Below, one piece after another: positions 16,225 through 26,267 of a stretch of DNA of 36,279 bases (within the stretch, counting starts at the first letter, position 1; each line of letters begins with the position of its first letter). The translations under genes and the position numbers were made by a program. Location of the stretch: assembly GCF_018861705.1 (NCBI RefSeq), contig NZ_JAHLEC010000032.1, positions 1 through 36,279 on the forward strand. Direction: 5' to 3'. The notes below the pieces were generated by a model. It saw nothing but the letters and a program-made list of their open reading frames with translations, did not search any database and was not told where the DNA came from. This DNA comes from Clostridium psychrophilum. GTDB lineage: Bacteria; Bacillota; Clostridia; Clostridiales; Clostridiaceae.

Positions 16225-17340
16225 TTATGAGGGGTTATTAAAGGCCGTTATGTCACTTAACTCATTAGAGTTAACACCTTTAATTCCAAGCCCAGGTGAG
16301 TCTGGAAGCGTTATAATGCTCTCATTAAAAATTGCACCGCCTATTATGGGGTCAACGTCGCATAATATTGGTCCATCCAAGTCTATTTTTGTTATAATAC
16401 TTTTAGCTGACGCTAGATGTGCTGCAGCTGTAACACTAATCTTTGATTCTAACATGCAACCAATCATACACTGCATGCCATATATTTCTGCTATGGAGCA
16501 TATCTTTAAAGCATTATATATTCCACCTGTTTTCATTAATTTTATATTAATAAGATCTGCCGCTCGAGTTTGCATGATCTTTAGAGCATCCATAGGGGAG
16601 AAAACACTCTCATCAGCCATAACTGGTATGGATATATTGTCTGTAACAAATTTTAATCCTTCTATGTCATGTGCCTCAACTGGTTGTTCTACAAACTCGA
16701 TATCGAGTCCAGCATCTTCAATTTTTCGCAGTGTTAAAACAGCTTCTTTGGGTTTCCAACCTTGATTAGCATCAAGTCTTATATTTACGTTATATCCAAC
16801 GACATCTCGCACTGCCTTTAACCTTAATATATCAAGGGTAGAACCTTTTCCAACTTTTATTTTTAAAGTTTTATATCCAAGTGCTATTGCACTGAGACTA
16901 TCACTTGCCATTTCCTGAGGGTCATTAACACTTATAGTAATATCAGTTACAAGTTCTTTTTTATGACCGCCGAGTAACTTATACAAGGGTGTCTTATATA
17001 ATTGCCCAAAAAGATCATAAAGTGCCATATCTATTGCAGCTTTTGAACTAGTGTTATTGACAATACATTTATTTAATCTGATCATGATATCCTCAAAGTA
17101 TGATATATCCATTCCAATAATAGCTTTTTTAATATGATCATTTATTGCACCAATTATGGCTCCTTTGGTATCACCAGTTATAACTCCAGTAGGTGGAGCT
17201 TCACCAAAACCAACATTACCTGAATCTGTTTTAATAATAACAATAATGTCTTCTACAGAATTTACAGTTCTTAAAGCTGTTTTAAATGGTCTTTTTAAAG
17301 GTACAGAAATAGAGTCTATTTCAATATCAGTAATTTTCAT
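16225..17340 (-). CDS. Dipeptide epimerase-like enzyme, enolase superfamily
   Basis: The product (371 aa) is an enolase-superfamily enzyme close to L-Ala-D/L-Glu (dipeptide) epimerases, which recycle murein peptides. The capping domain is at residues 1-125. The barrel shows Lys160-x-Lys162 (KTLKIKVG), metal ligands Asp190 (RLDANQG), Glu218 (VEQP) and Asp243 (MADES), and the opposite base Lys267. A DxD element (IDLDGP) near the C-terminus is typical of dipeptide binding. AGGAGG lies before ATG. It lies downstream of leuA but after a terminator. Other substrates (o-succinylbenzoate, other dipeptides) remain possible. Confidence 0.87.
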   Translation of the reverse strand: MKITDIEIDSISVPLKRPFKTALRTVNSVEDIIVIIKTDSGNVGFGEAPPTGVITGDTKGAIIGAINDHIKKAIIGMDISYFEDIMIRLNKCIVNNTSSKAAIDMALYDLFGQLYKTPLYKLLGGHKKELVTDITISVNDPQEMASDSLSAIALGYKTLKIKVGKGSTLDILRLKAVRDVVGYNVNIRLDANQGWKPKEAVLTLRKIEDAGLDIEFVEQPVEAHDIEGLKFVTDNISIPVMADESVFSPMDALKIMQTRAADLINIKLMKTGGIYNALKICSIAEIYGMQCMIGCMLESKISVTAAAHLASAKSIITKIDLDGPILCDVDPIIGGAIFNESIITLPDSPGLGIKGVNSNELSDITAFNNPS

Positions 17341-17369
17341 ATTATTTTCCTCCTATAATAAAAAGTAAC

Positions 17370-17404
17370 AAAAGGAGCTTTTAGCAAACCGCTTAAACTC
17401 CTTT
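17370..17404 (-). terminator. Intrinsic terminator after leuA
   Basis: Read on the minus strand, AAAGGAGTTTAAGC pairs with GCTAAAAGCTCCTTT, and the pairing ends in a T-rich stretch. It separates leuA from the epimerase gene. Confidence 0.8.
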
Positions 17405-17430
17405 TCTTAGTATACTGAGGAATTGGGGGA

Positions 17431-19095
17431 TTAACCTTTCCTATTGATAGCACTAAATAATGCATTTAGTGAGGCCGTATCAATATTTGCTGAAACACCA
17501 ACTCCAAAATATCTTTTTCCATTGTACTCTATTTGTATATAAGTGGCAGCTTTTGAGTTTGAGCCACTACCTAGAGCATGTTCATCGTAAGATATAAAGT
17601 TATAACCATTAATATCTGATGCATGTAGCGCATTAAATATAGCATCTACAGGGCCATTGCCTACTCCAGAAATATTCATTTCTTTTCCACTTACAGATAT
17701 TAATGCTTGAATATCTACTATATTTTCATCTGTTTCTACATTTTGCACTGATTGAATTGTATAATTTTTTAATAAATTTGGAGATTTTATGTTTAAGTAT
17801 TCTTTCTCAAATAAATCATAAATTTGTTTTCCAGAGAGTTCAGTACCAAGTAGGTCTGTTTTCTCTTTTACTAGGCTACCAAAATCAACCTGCATAGCTT
17901 TTGGTAAAATAAAACCAAATTCATTTTCCATAATAAAGGCAGCACCACCTTTACCAGATTGACTGTTAATACGTATAATTTCTTCATAATCTCGACCTAC
18001 ATCATGGGGGTCAATTGGAAGATAAGGGACTTCCCAAAAACTGTTATTCTCATCTTTTCGAGCTTTAAATCCTTTTCTGATTGCATCTTGGTGTGAACCA
18101 GAAAAGGCGGTATACACAAGCTTACCTGCATATGGATGACGATCATGTACTGTCATTTTAGTAACAGTTTCATAGACGTCTACTATATGAGGAAGCTTTG
18201 AAAAGTCTAATTCAGAATTTATCCCTTGAACATGCATGTTTAGTGCCATTTCCATAATATCAAGATTTCCTGTTCGCTCACCGTTACCAAATAGAGTTCC
18301 TTCGACTCTGTCAGCACCTGCAAGAACTCCGAGCTCTGATGCAGCAGTACAAGTACCACGATCATTATGAGAATGAAGACTTATAAGAACGCTTTCTCTA
18401 TTCTTAATGTTTGAGCAGAACCATTCAATTTGGTCTGCATATATATTAGGAGTAGCCATTTCAACAGTTGAAGGCAAGTTTAAGATTGCCTTATTTAATG
18501 GAGTTGGTTTCCAAACATCTAGTATAGCTTCGCAAATTTCAAGTGAATATTCGAGCTCAGTTCCAGTAAAACTTTCAGGGGAATATTCAAAGGTGAAATC
18601 CGACTCAGGATATTTGTCCTTCTCTATCATAAGAAGTTTTGCACCACTAACTCCGATATTAATTATTTCTTGCTTACTTTTGTGAAAAACAACCCTTCGT
18701 TGTAAAACTGAAGTTGAATTATAAAGGTGAACAATAGCTTTCTTTACACCCTTAAGGCTTTCAAATGTTTTCTTTATTAGATGCTGCCTTGACTGAGTTA
18801 AAACTTGAATAGTTACATCATCTGGAATAAGATTATCTTCTATTAATGTTCTTAAAAATTGATATTCTGTACTTGAAGCTGAGGGAAAACCTACTTCTAT
18901 TTCCTTAAAGCCAATATTAACAAGCAATTTAAAAAATTCAACTTTCTCTTCTACATTCATTGGAATTGGAAGAGATTGATTACCATCTCTTAAATCAACA
19001 CTACACCATGTTGGTGCTTTTTCTATTTGTTTATCAGGCCACTGACGATTTTTAATATTAATTTTACCAAATGGTTTATATTTTTTATAAGACAT
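17431..19095 (-). CDS. leuA: 2-isopropylmalate synthase (long, LeuA type 2)
   Basis: The product (554 aa) condenses acetyl-CoA with 2-oxoisovalerate, the first committed step to leucine. The DRE-TIM barrel shows WCSVDLRDGNQSL (metal Asp and catalytic Arg) and LHSHNDRGT (metal His residues). The C-terminal regulatory domain (about 425-554, with SGVGNGPVDAIFNAL) is where leucine feedback inhibition acts in this family. The WCSVDLRDGNQ start and the length fit the type found in Corynebacterium and many clostridia rather than the short B. subtilis type. The gene has its own T-box leader and terminator, and lies downstream of leuCDB. Confidence 0.95.
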   Translation of the reverse strand: MSYKKYKPFGKINIKNRQWPDKQIEKAPTWCSVDLRDGNQSLPIPMNVEEKVEFFKLLVNIGFKEIEVGFPSASSTEYQFLRTLIEDNLIPDDVTIQVLTQSRQHLIKKTFESLKGVKKAIVHLYNSTSVLQRRVVFHKSKQEIINIGVSGAKLLMIEKDKYPESDFTFEYSPESFTGTELEYSLEICEAILDVWKPTPLNKAILNLPSTVEMATPNIYADQIEWFCSNIKNRESVLISLHSHNDRGTCTAASELGVLAGADRVEGTLFGNGERTGNLDIMEMALNMHVQGINSELDFSKLPHIVDVYETVTKMTVHDRHPYAGKLVYTAFSGSHQDAIRKGFKARKDENNSFWEVPYLPIDPHDVGRDYEEIIRINSQSGKGGAAFIMENEFGFILPKAMQVDFGSLVKEKTDLLGTELSGKQIYDLFEKEYLNIKSPNLLKNYTIQSVQNVETDENIVDIQALISVSGKEMNISGVGNGPVDAIFNALHASDINGYNFISYDEHALGSGSNSKAATYIQIEYNGKRYFGVGVSANIDTASLNALFSAINRKG

Positions 19096-19130
19096 TTATA
19101 ACACCCCTTTTAAATTATTAAGAATAAAAC

Positions 19131-19360
19131 AAAGAAACCTAGCCTCAATCAAGAGGCGAAGTTTCTTTTCGCGGTACCACTCTAGTTAGTTTTATTTCTA
19201 AAACTCACTTTATGTCCTATTAACGCTAGTGACAAACGATCACCTTACTTAGTTTCAAGTGATAGCTCACAGGGCAAGTTCAAAATCTTGAAATTACCGA
19301 TTCACAGCTACCTCGGTTCTCTGAAAATTTCTGGAGATTTTTACTACTTCTGTTCAATGC
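19131..19360 (-). promoter_or_regulatory. T-box leader of leuA (leucine)
   Basis: On the minus strand the T-box sequence AGAGTGGTACCGCG is at 19184-19170, followed by a terminator stem (GAAACTTCGCCTC / GAGGCTAGGTTTC). Stem I shows the AGTA and GAA loop-E elements, flanked by AAAATCT/AGATTTT pairing. The triplet after GAA is CTT (19278-19276), a leucine codon, followed by GCCC. Uncharged tRNA-Leu would favour read-through into leuA. A possible promoter (TTAACA, 15 bp, TATAAT) overlaps 19412-19386, right after leuB. Confidence 0.92.
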
Positions 19361-19417
19361 ATTTATTAGTATTATTATTAATAGTATTATATAAAATAAT
19401 AAAATATGTTAATTTAA

Positions 19418-20491
19418 TTATTTTATCTCGTTTGCGATAAGATTTGACATCTCAATGGTTCCAACAGATTTCATCCCTGGTTGCATAATGTCAATTGTTC
19501 TATATTTTTTATCTAGAACTTTAGATACTGCAGCTTCAACATCTAGTGCGGCTTTTTCCATATCAAAACTGTATCTAAGCATCATTGAGGCGCTCATTAT
19601 AGTTGCAATGGGATTTGCTATATCTTTTCCCGCAATATCAGGTGCTGAACCATGTATTGGTTCATATATACCAAGTTTACTGTTACCTAAACTTGCAGAG
19701 GGAAGCATGCCAAGAGATCCTGTAAGCATTGAGGCTTCATCACTTAAGATATCACCAAACATATTTTCAGTAAGAATTGTATCAAAACTACTTGGATTAC
19801 GTATAAGTTGCATCGCGCAACTATCAACTAATTGTACTTCAAAAGTTACATCTGGATAGTTTGTTGCCATTTTAGTAACTATTTCTCTCCAAAGTCTTGA
19901 GCTCTCAAGAACGTTAGCCTTATCAACCAATGTAAGCTTTTTATTCCTTTTCATTGCAGTTTCAAAACCAACATGGGCTATTCGCTCTATTTCATAAGTT
20001 GAATAAGCCATTGTATCCCATGCCTTTTGTCCACCGCCAACTAGATTTACTCTTGATCTTTCACCAAAATAAATTCCACCTGTTAATTCACGTATAACCA
20101 TGATATTAATATTATCTTTAAGAATTTCTGGCTTAAGAGCTGAAGCTTCTTTTAATTGTGGAAAGAGAATAGCAGGTCTTAGATTTGCAAAAACCTCAAG
20201 TCCTTTTCTGATGCCTAGTAGTCCAGCTTCTGGCCTTGAATTTCCTGGAAGTTTGTCCCATTTTGGGCCACCAACAGAACCAAGTAAGACCGCATCACTA
20301 TTTTTACAAATGTCTATTGTTTCTTGTGGAAGAGGAACTCCTGTATTGTCTATAGCAATTCCACCCATTAAGACATCAGTATATTGCAAAGGAAAATCAT
20401 ATTTTTTAGATACTACATCTAATACTTTAATTGCACCAAGAACTATTTCTGGCCCAATTCCATCTCCTTTAATTACAGCTATCTTTTTCAT
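19418..20491 (-). CDS. leuB: 3-isopropylmalate dehydrogenase
   Basis: The product (357 aa) oxidises and decarboxylates 3-isopropylmalate with NAD+ to give 2-oxoisocaproate. The start KKIAVIKGDGIGPEIV, the substrate-binding arginines (GLLGIRKGLEVFANLRPA), the central MVIRELTGGIYFGER and the DILSDEASMLTGSLGMLPSASL metal and cofactor segments are all present. The GSAPDIAGKDIANPIA region binds NAD. It overlaps leuD by one base (TAATG), so translation is coupled. It ends the leuCDB transcript; no clear terminator lies before the leuA leader. Confidence 0.97.
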   Translation of the reverse strand: MKKIAVIKGDGIGPEIVLGAIKVLDVVSKKYDFPLQYTDVLMGGIAIDNTGVPLPQETIDICKNSDAVLLGSVGGPKWDKLPGNSRPEAGLLGIRKGLEVFANLRPAILFPQLKEASALKPEILKDNINIMVIRELTGGIYFGERSRVNLVGGGQKAWDTMAYSTYEIERIAHVGFETAMKRNKKLTLVDKANVLESSRLWREIVTKMATNYPDVTFEVQLVDSCAMQLIRNPSSFDTILTENMFGDILSDEASMLTGSLGMLPSASLGNSKLGIYEPIHGSAPDIAGKDIANPIATIMSASMMLRYSFDMEKAALDVEAAVSKVLDKKYRTIDIMQPGMKSVGTIEMSNLIANEIK

Positions 20492-20982
20492 TAAACTTCA
20501 GTCCTTTCTTTAAGGTAATTTACAAGTCCTTGTGCATTTATAATCTCTTGCATGAATTTTGGAAAAGGTGTTGCTTTATAAGTTTTTCCTTTTGTGTTGT
20601 TTGTGATAATTCCAGTAGTTACATCAACTGATACATCATTACCTTCATTAATGTCACGTGCGGCTTCTACGCATTCGAGTATTGGTAAACCAATGTTTAT
20701 CGAATTCCTGTAGAATATTCTTGCAAAAGTTTCAGCAATAATACAACTAATTCCAACTGTCTTTATTGCGAGAGGTGCATGTTCTCTTGAAGAACCACAA
20801 CCAAAATTTTTACCAGCAACCATTATGTCACCAGTTTTAACTTTGTTTATAAAATTTTTATCTATATCTTCCATGCAGTGGGATGCAAGCTCAAGTGCAT
20901 TTGAGGTATTAAGGTATCTTGCAGGAATTATAACATCAGTGTCTACATTATTACCATATTTAATAGCTTTTCCTTTAAACAT
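20491..20982 (-). CDS. leuD: 3-isopropylmalate dehydratase small subunit
   Basis: The product (163 aa) is the swivel domain of isopropylmalate isomerase. It works with LeuC to convert 2- to 3-isopropylmalate. [15 protein letters not shown] and [18 protein letters not shown] are diagnostic. The short form matches the HACN-type LeuC next to it. It overlaps leuC and leuB by one base on each side, a tightly coupled arrangement. Confidence 0.96.
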   Translation of the reverse strand: MFKGKAIKYGNNVDTDVIIPARYLNTSNALELASHCMEDIDKNFINKVKTGDIMVAGKNFGCGSSREHAPLAIKTVGISCIIAETFARIFYRNSINIGLPILECVEAARDINEGNDVSVDVTTGIITNNTKGKTYKATPFPKFMQEIINAQGLVNYLKERTEV

Positions 20983-22244
20983 TACATTACCTCCTCTGGT
21001 GAAGAAATTTTCCCTGTTATTGCAGATGCTGCAGCTACAGCTGGACTACAAAGATATACTTCGCTGAGTGGATCTCCCATTCTGCCAACGAAATTCCTGT
21101 TTGTAGTAGAAAGAGCTCTTTCACCCTTTGCAAGTACTCCCATATGCCCACCAAGGCAAGGCCCACAAGTTGGGGTACTTACGGCAATTCCAGCTTCTAT
21201 AAATATTTCAATTAAACCTTCGCGAAGGGCCTGAAGATATATTTTTTGAGTAGCTGGGAAGATTAATGTTCTAATTTTAGGATTAACTGTTTTACCTTTG
21301 AAGATACTTGCAGCCATTCTAAGGTCTTCTATTCTTCCATTAGTACAAGAACCAATAACTACTTGATCAATTAATACTTCACCAACTTCATCGATAGTTC
21401 GAGTATTGTCTGGAAGGTGAGGGAAAGCTACAGTTGGTTTAATAGTGCTTAAATCAATTTCTATTGTTCTAGAATATTCTGCATTATCGTCAGCTTTATA
21501 AACCACAGGGATTTTAGTTGAGTGTTCTTTTACATAATTAAGTGTTTTATCATCAACTTCAAATATTCCATTTTTAGCTCCTGCTTCAATTGCCATATTT
21601 GCTATTGTAAACCTGTCATCTATAGATAGATTAGCAAGGCCTGGTCCTGTATATTCCATAGATTGATACAGTGCACCATCTACGCCAATCATTCCTATGA
21701 TATGAAGGATAATATCTTTACCACAAACCCACTTTTGCATTTTGCCAGTTAATACGAATTTTATTGCTTCAGGAATTTTAAACCAACATTTTCCACTAGC
21801 CATTCCTGCAGCCATATCAGTTGAGCCAACTCCAGTTGAAAAAGCACCTAAGGCACCATAAGTACATGTATGAGAATCAGCACCGATTACAACATCACCA
21901 GTTACTACAAGTCCTTTTTCTGGTAATAAGGCATGTTCAATACCCATTTGACCTACTTCAAAAAAATTTTTAATTTCCTTTTCATATGCAAATTCACGGA
22001 TGCATTTACACTGCTCAGCAGATTTAATATCTTTATTAGGGCTAAAATGATCTGGAACAATTGCAATTTTGTTTTTGTCGAAAACCTTATCAACACCCAT
22101 TTTTCTAAATTCATTTACTGCTACTGGTGTAGTTACATCATTTCCTAAAACTAAATCAAGATTTGCCATAACTAATTGGCCAGCTTTTACTTCTTTTAGT
22201 CCAGCGTGTGATGCTAGTATTTTTTGTGTCATCGTCATTCCCAT
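20982..22244 (-). CDS. leuC: 3-isopropylmalate dehydratase large subunit
   Basis: The product (420 aa) is an aconitase-family iron-sulfur enzyme of the short (HACN) type. [15 protein letters not shown] begins the protein. [26 protein letters not shown] and the cluster-binding cysteines (IGSCTNGR, and [15 protein letters not shown] near the C-terminus) are visible. AAGGAGG precedes the ATG. It is the first gene of leuCDB and is controlled by an upstream T-box. The length and short LeuD fit the archaeal/clostridial type rather than the enterobacterial form of about 465 aa. Confidence 0.96.
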   Translation of the reverse strand: MGMTMTQKILASHAGLKEVKAGQLVMANLDLVLGNDVTTPVAVNEFRKMGVDKVFDKNKIAIVPDHFSPNKDIKSAEQCKCIREFAYEKEIKNFFEVGQMGIEHALLPEKGLVVTGDVVIGADSHTCTYGALGAFSTGVGSTDMAAGMASGKCWFKIPEAIKFVLTGKMQKWVCGKDIILHIIGMIGVDGALYQSMEYTGPGLANLSIDDRFTIANMAIEAGAKNGIFEVDDKTLNYVKEHSTKIPVVYKADDNAEYSRTIEIDLSTIKPTVAFPHLPDNTRTIDEVGEVLIDQVVIGSCTNGRIEDLRMAASIFKGKTVNPKIRTLIFPATQKIYLQALREGLIEIFIEAGIAVSTPTCGPCLGGHMGVLAKGERALSTTNRNFVGRMGDPLSEVYLCSPAVAAASAITGKISSPEEVM

Positions 22245-22335
22245 ATTAATTCAATCCTCCTTGTTTAGTATTAGTAGACATTTAAACTATGGTTTGTATT
22301 TTGATATTATTAGTAAGGTAATAAAAAAGGGGACA

Positions 22336-22601
22336 AAAAAAACAAACATCTTCACTTGGGGCGAAGAGTTTGTCGCGGTACCACCCATATTTATAACTTA
22401 ATTTAAGATAACGGTTTAAACCGGTAAGACCTACTCTTAAGTAAGCTTTTAAGTGTATTTACACTTTTAAGTTAAACTTAATTTAAGTCTACAACTCGAG
22501 GGTAAGTTTCAACATCTGATTATTTAGGGTTCGCAGCTTTATCCCTTCTCTGGAAAACATCTTGGTGTCTAATCGTCCCTGTCAAAGTATTTAATATATT
22601 A
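22336..22601 (-). promoter_or_regulatory. T-box leader of leuCDB
   Basis: On the minus strand the T-box GGGTGGTACCGCG is a perfect consensus match at 22386-22374. It is followed by a terminator (CAAACTCTTC / GAAGATGTTTG) and a run of eight T. Upstream, CCAGAGAAGGG and GCTGCGAACCCT form the distal part of stem I. The specifier is less clear than in the leuA leader; GAAACTTACCC suggests CTT (Leu). The leader is about 350 nt long. Confidence 0.92.
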
Positions 22602-22607
22602 GTCGTA

Positions 22608-22636
22608 ATTTTATCAATGAATCAATTACTTGTCAA
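22608..22636 (-). promoter_or_regulatory. Promoter of leuCDB
   Basis: Read on the minus strand, TTGACA (22636-22631), a 17-bp spacer and TAAAAT (22613-22608) place the start point near 22601, just before stem I of the T-box. Confidence 0.78.
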
Positions 22637-22642
22637 TAGTTC

Positions 22643-22657
22643 AGTTTTCTAAAAATA
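22643..22657. promoter_or_regulatory. Candidate CodY box in the leu/ilv divergent region
   Basis: AGTTTTCTAAAAATA matches 12 of 15 positions of the known CodY motif AATTTTCWGAAAATT. It lies just upstream of the leuCDB -35. A weaker 10/15 match (AATATTCTGAATTCC, 22784-22798) abuts the ilvN -35. CodY control of ilv/leu genes is well known in Firmicutes, but in such AT-rich DNA these matches are only suggestive. Confidence 0.35.
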
Positions 22658-22799
22658 GAAAATATTCTATTATAAAACATTGCTCCGAATATTAACTTCT
22701 TGCATTGCAAGTCTCATTTGAAAAAATTGCTTGTACCATAATATACTACGAATAATAAAATATGTCAATGTGTCAATAAAAAAAATATTCTGAATTCCG

Positions 22800-22828
22800 T
22801 TGACAATTCATTTTTAAAATGTTACGAT
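22800..22828 (+). promoter_or_regulatory. Promoter of ilvN-ilvC
   Basis: TTGACA (22800-22805), 17 bp, TACGAT (22823-22828). The leader of about 60 nt before ilvN shows no T-box, unlike the divergent leu leader. Confidence 0.65.
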
Positions 22829-22896
22829 ACATAAAATGTTTGGTATGATTTACAAATTAACTTGCACTATTTACTCGTGGAAAGGGAGGCGATATC

Positions 22897-23391
22897 TTGA
22901 TTTCACATGTATTGTCAATTTTAGTTGACAACAACCCAGGAGTATTAACAAGAGTGTGCTCATTATTTAATAGGCGCGGTTTTAATCTTGACACTGTTTC
23001 CTCGGGACATACTGAAGATGAAAAATTAGCTAGAATAACTTTATTAACTAAGGTTAGCGATGATGCGGGCATCGATCAAATAATTAAACAGATAAGAAAA
23101 TTAGAAGATGTCCACAAAGTTGAGCAATTAGATAATGAAAACTCTGTTTGTAAGCAAATGTTGTTTATAAAGGTTAAAGCAGAAGGTAAGAACAGACAAG
23201 AAATTATTAATATTGGAAAAATTTTTAAAGTTGCTATTATAGATGTAACACCAACAACTTTAATAATTCAAATCATAGGAAACAATAGTAAACTATGTGC
23301 TTTTGAAAAATTAATTGAAACATTTGGTATTTTGGAAATAGTCGGAAGTGGATTTATTGCAATGCAAAGAGGTTCGGACGCAATAATCTAA
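22897..23391 (+). CDS. ilvN: Acetolactate synthase small (regulatory) subunit
   Basis: The product (164 aa; also called IlvH) is the regulatory subunit of acetohydroxyacid synthase and confers valine feedback control. The N-terminal ACT domain reads SHVLSILVDNNPGVLTRVCSLFNRRGFNLDT, and the C-terminal domain includes IIQIIGNNSKLCAFEKLIETFGILEIVGSGFIAM. It starts with TTG, seven bases after AAAGGGAGG. It is the first gene of the plus-strand ilv cluster, whereas the catalytic subunit gene comes third, after ilvC. Confidence 0.94.
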   Translation: MISHVLSILVDNNPGVLTRVCSLFNRRGFNLDTVSSGHTEDEKLARITLLTKVSDDAGIDQIIKQIRKLEDVHKVEQLDNENSVCKQMLFIKVKAEGKNRQEIINIGKIFKVAIIDVTPTTLIIQIIGNNSKLCAFEKLIETFGILEIVGSGFIAMQRGSDAII

Positions 23392-23411
23392 AAATATACA
23401 TAAAAAATTAG

Positions 23412-24416
<1,005 letters not shown>

Positions 24417-24471
24417 TACTAGTTTAGTACCTACAATATAATTATATAAAATTAAAATAGTGATACTATTT

Positions 24472-24514
24472 AGAGAACCAAGTTCTAAGAAAATAAAATT
24501 GAACTTGGTTCTCT
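24472..24514 (+). promoter_or_regulatory. 14-bp perfect hairpin between ilvC and ilvB
   Basis: AGAGAACCAAGTTC and GAACTTGGTTCTCT pair perfectly around a 15-base loop. The tail is TTGTTA, not a strong T run, so it may be a leaky terminator, an RNA processing site or a stabiliser of the ilvNC mRNA. It ends only 28 bases before the ATT start of ilvB. Confidence 0.7.
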
Positions 24515-24542
24515 TTGTTATCTAAACTAGGGGGGGATTAGC

Positions 24543-26204
24543 ATTAAATATAAAGGTGCAAGAATTCTACTAGAATGCCTTAAAGAACAAGAAGTAGATA
24601 CTATTTTTGGATATCCAGGTGGAAGTGTTATAAATATATATGATGAGCTTTATTCTTTTGATTCAATAAATCATATATTAGTTTCTCATGAACAGGGGGC
24701 AGCTCATGCAGCTGACGGGTATGCTAGGTCAACTGGGAAAGTAGGTGTCTGCCTTGCAACATCTGGACCTGGTGCAACAAATCTTGTAACTGGTATTGCA
24801 ACTGCATATATGGATTCTGTTCCTATGGTTGTAATTACAGGTCAAGTAGCAACGCCACTTATAGGTAAGGATGCATTTCAAGAAGTTGATATAATAGGCA
24901 TAACAATGCCTATCACAAAGCATAGTTTTTTAGTGAAAAGGATAGAGGATTTAGCTCCTGCAATAAGGAGAGCTTTTAAAATTGCTAAAACTGGAAGACC
25001 AGGACCTGTACTCGTGGATATACCAAAAGACATAACTGGGATAGAAGGTGAATATTTTCCGCAAATTCCTGCGATTATTGAGCGAAAAGATGTTAATGAT
25101 AGTGAAATTAATGATGCTATTTCTGAAATTAGAGGATCAATAAAGCCAATAATTGTTGTTGGCGGTGGATGTAACATATCGGATGCACAGGAAGTTTTAA
25201 TTGAACTTCAGGATAAATTAAAATGTCCAGTATGTAGTACTATGATGGGGCTCGGTGCTTTTAGTGGATTACATCCCATGTATACAGGAATGCTTGGCAT
25301 GCATGGAACATTTGCGTCTAATAGATGTATAACTTCTAGTGATTTAATTATTGCAATTGGTGCTAGATTTAGTGACAGAGTTATCAGTGATCCTATATCA
25401 TTTGTAGCAAATACTAAGATTATTCATATAGATATAGATGAAGCAGAGATTTCAAAAAATATCAAAGTGGATAGCTTTATAATTGGAAATGTAGAAGATG
25501 CCTTAAAAAGTTTATTAAAAAAGCTTCCAGAGAGAGAAGAAAACGATTGGACAGTATTTGCAAAAAAATTAATTAAAAAAGACAAGGAAAAAGTTATAAA
25601 AGTAAATGAATTAGAAACTGTAAATCCACTTTATGTAATTAAGAAACTTTATGAAATTACAGGAGGTAATGCTATAATAACTACTGAGGTAGGTCAAAAT
25701 CAAATTTGGGCAACTCAAGCATTTATATACACCAAACCAAGAACTTTTATTAGTTCTGGAGGACTTGGTACTATGGGATATGGTTTGGGGGCTGCAATAG
25801 GTGCAAGTATAGGAAAGAAAGAGATGGTTTTTGATATTGCAGGGGATGGTAGTTTTAGGATGAACCTTAATGAACTTGGGACTGTTTCCAGATATAATAT
25901 ACCTGTTAAAATAATATTATTAAACAATGGAGTTTTAGGCATGGTAAGGCAGTGGCAAAACTTGTTTTATTCAAAACGGTTTTCAAATACTATACTTGAG
26001 CAAAGTACTGACTTTGTAAAAATTGCCGAGGGTTTTGGAGTTAAAGGTATCAGAGTTGAGAATAATGGTCAGGTCGCAGATGCATTAAAAGAAGCAATAG
26101 ATTGGGATGGACCAGTTGTAATTGACTTCAGAGTTGCAGCAGATGAAATGGCATCACCTATGGTTCCGCCAGGTGCAAGTATTGAAATGATGGTTGAGGT
26201 ATAG
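24543..26204 (+). CDS. ilvB: Acetolactate synthase large (catalytic) subunit, ATT start
   Basis: The product (553 aa) is the ThDP-dependent catalytic subunit of acetohydroxyacid synthase. It begins (I/M)KYKGARILLECLKEQEVDTIFGYPGG, has the catalytic glutamate in SHEQGAAHAADGYAR, and the ThDP motif GDGSFRMNLNEL...ILLNNG near residues 435-465. The homologous N-terminus can only start at ATT 24543, six bases after AGGGGGGGA. An in-frame TAG lies at 24528-24530, and no ATG, GTG, TTG or CTG falls between. The next ATG (24810) would lose 89 residues including the catalytic Glu. A sequence error changing ATG to ATT is the alternative. It is the third ilv gene, after a hairpin. Confidence 0.93.
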   Translation: MKYKGARILLECLKEQEVDTIFGYPGGSVINIYDELYSFDSINHILVSHEQGAAHAADGYARSTGKVGVCLATSGPGATNLVTGIATAYMDSVPMVVITGQVATPLIGKDAFQEVDIIGITMPITKHSFLVKRIEDLAPAIRRAFKIAKTGRPGPVLVDIPKDITGIEGEYFPQIPAIIERKDVNDSEINDAISEIRGSIKPIIVVGGGCNISDAQEVLIELQDKLKCPVCSTMMGLGAFSGLHPMYTGMLGMHGTFASNRCITSSDLIIAIGARFSDRVISDPISFVANTKIIHIDIDEAEISKNIKVDSFIIGNVEDALKSLLKKLPEREENDWTVFAKKLIKKDKEKVIKVNELETVNPLYVIKKLYEITGGNAIITTEVGQNQIWATQAFIYTKPRTFISSGGLGTMGYGLGAAIGASIGKKEMVFDIAGDGSFRMNLNELGTVSRYNIPVKIILLNNGVLGMVRQWQNLFYSKRFSNTILEQSTDFVKIAEGFGVKGIRVENNGQVADALKEAIDWDGPVVIDFRVAADEMASPMVPPGASIEMMVEV

Positions 26205-26267
26205 TTTAAGTACTATACCTTATTTTTATTATAATAAAATCACCAAATGTTATATTAGGAGGGTTAT

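Noticed and set aside
16211-16765. 184-aa plus-strand frame
   Set aside because: It lies antisense within the dipeptide-epimerase gene, whose catalytic residues are all intact; low-complexity composition typical of a shadow frame.
24472-24514. Strong intrinsic terminator between ilvC and ilvB
   Set aside because: The stem is perfect but the tail is TTGTTA with no T run, so complete termination is unlikely; kept as a regulatory or processing hairpin.
24729-24923. 64-aa minus-strand Cys/Tyr-rich frame
   Set aside because: Antisense to the conserved ThDP region of ilvB; no ribosome binding site.
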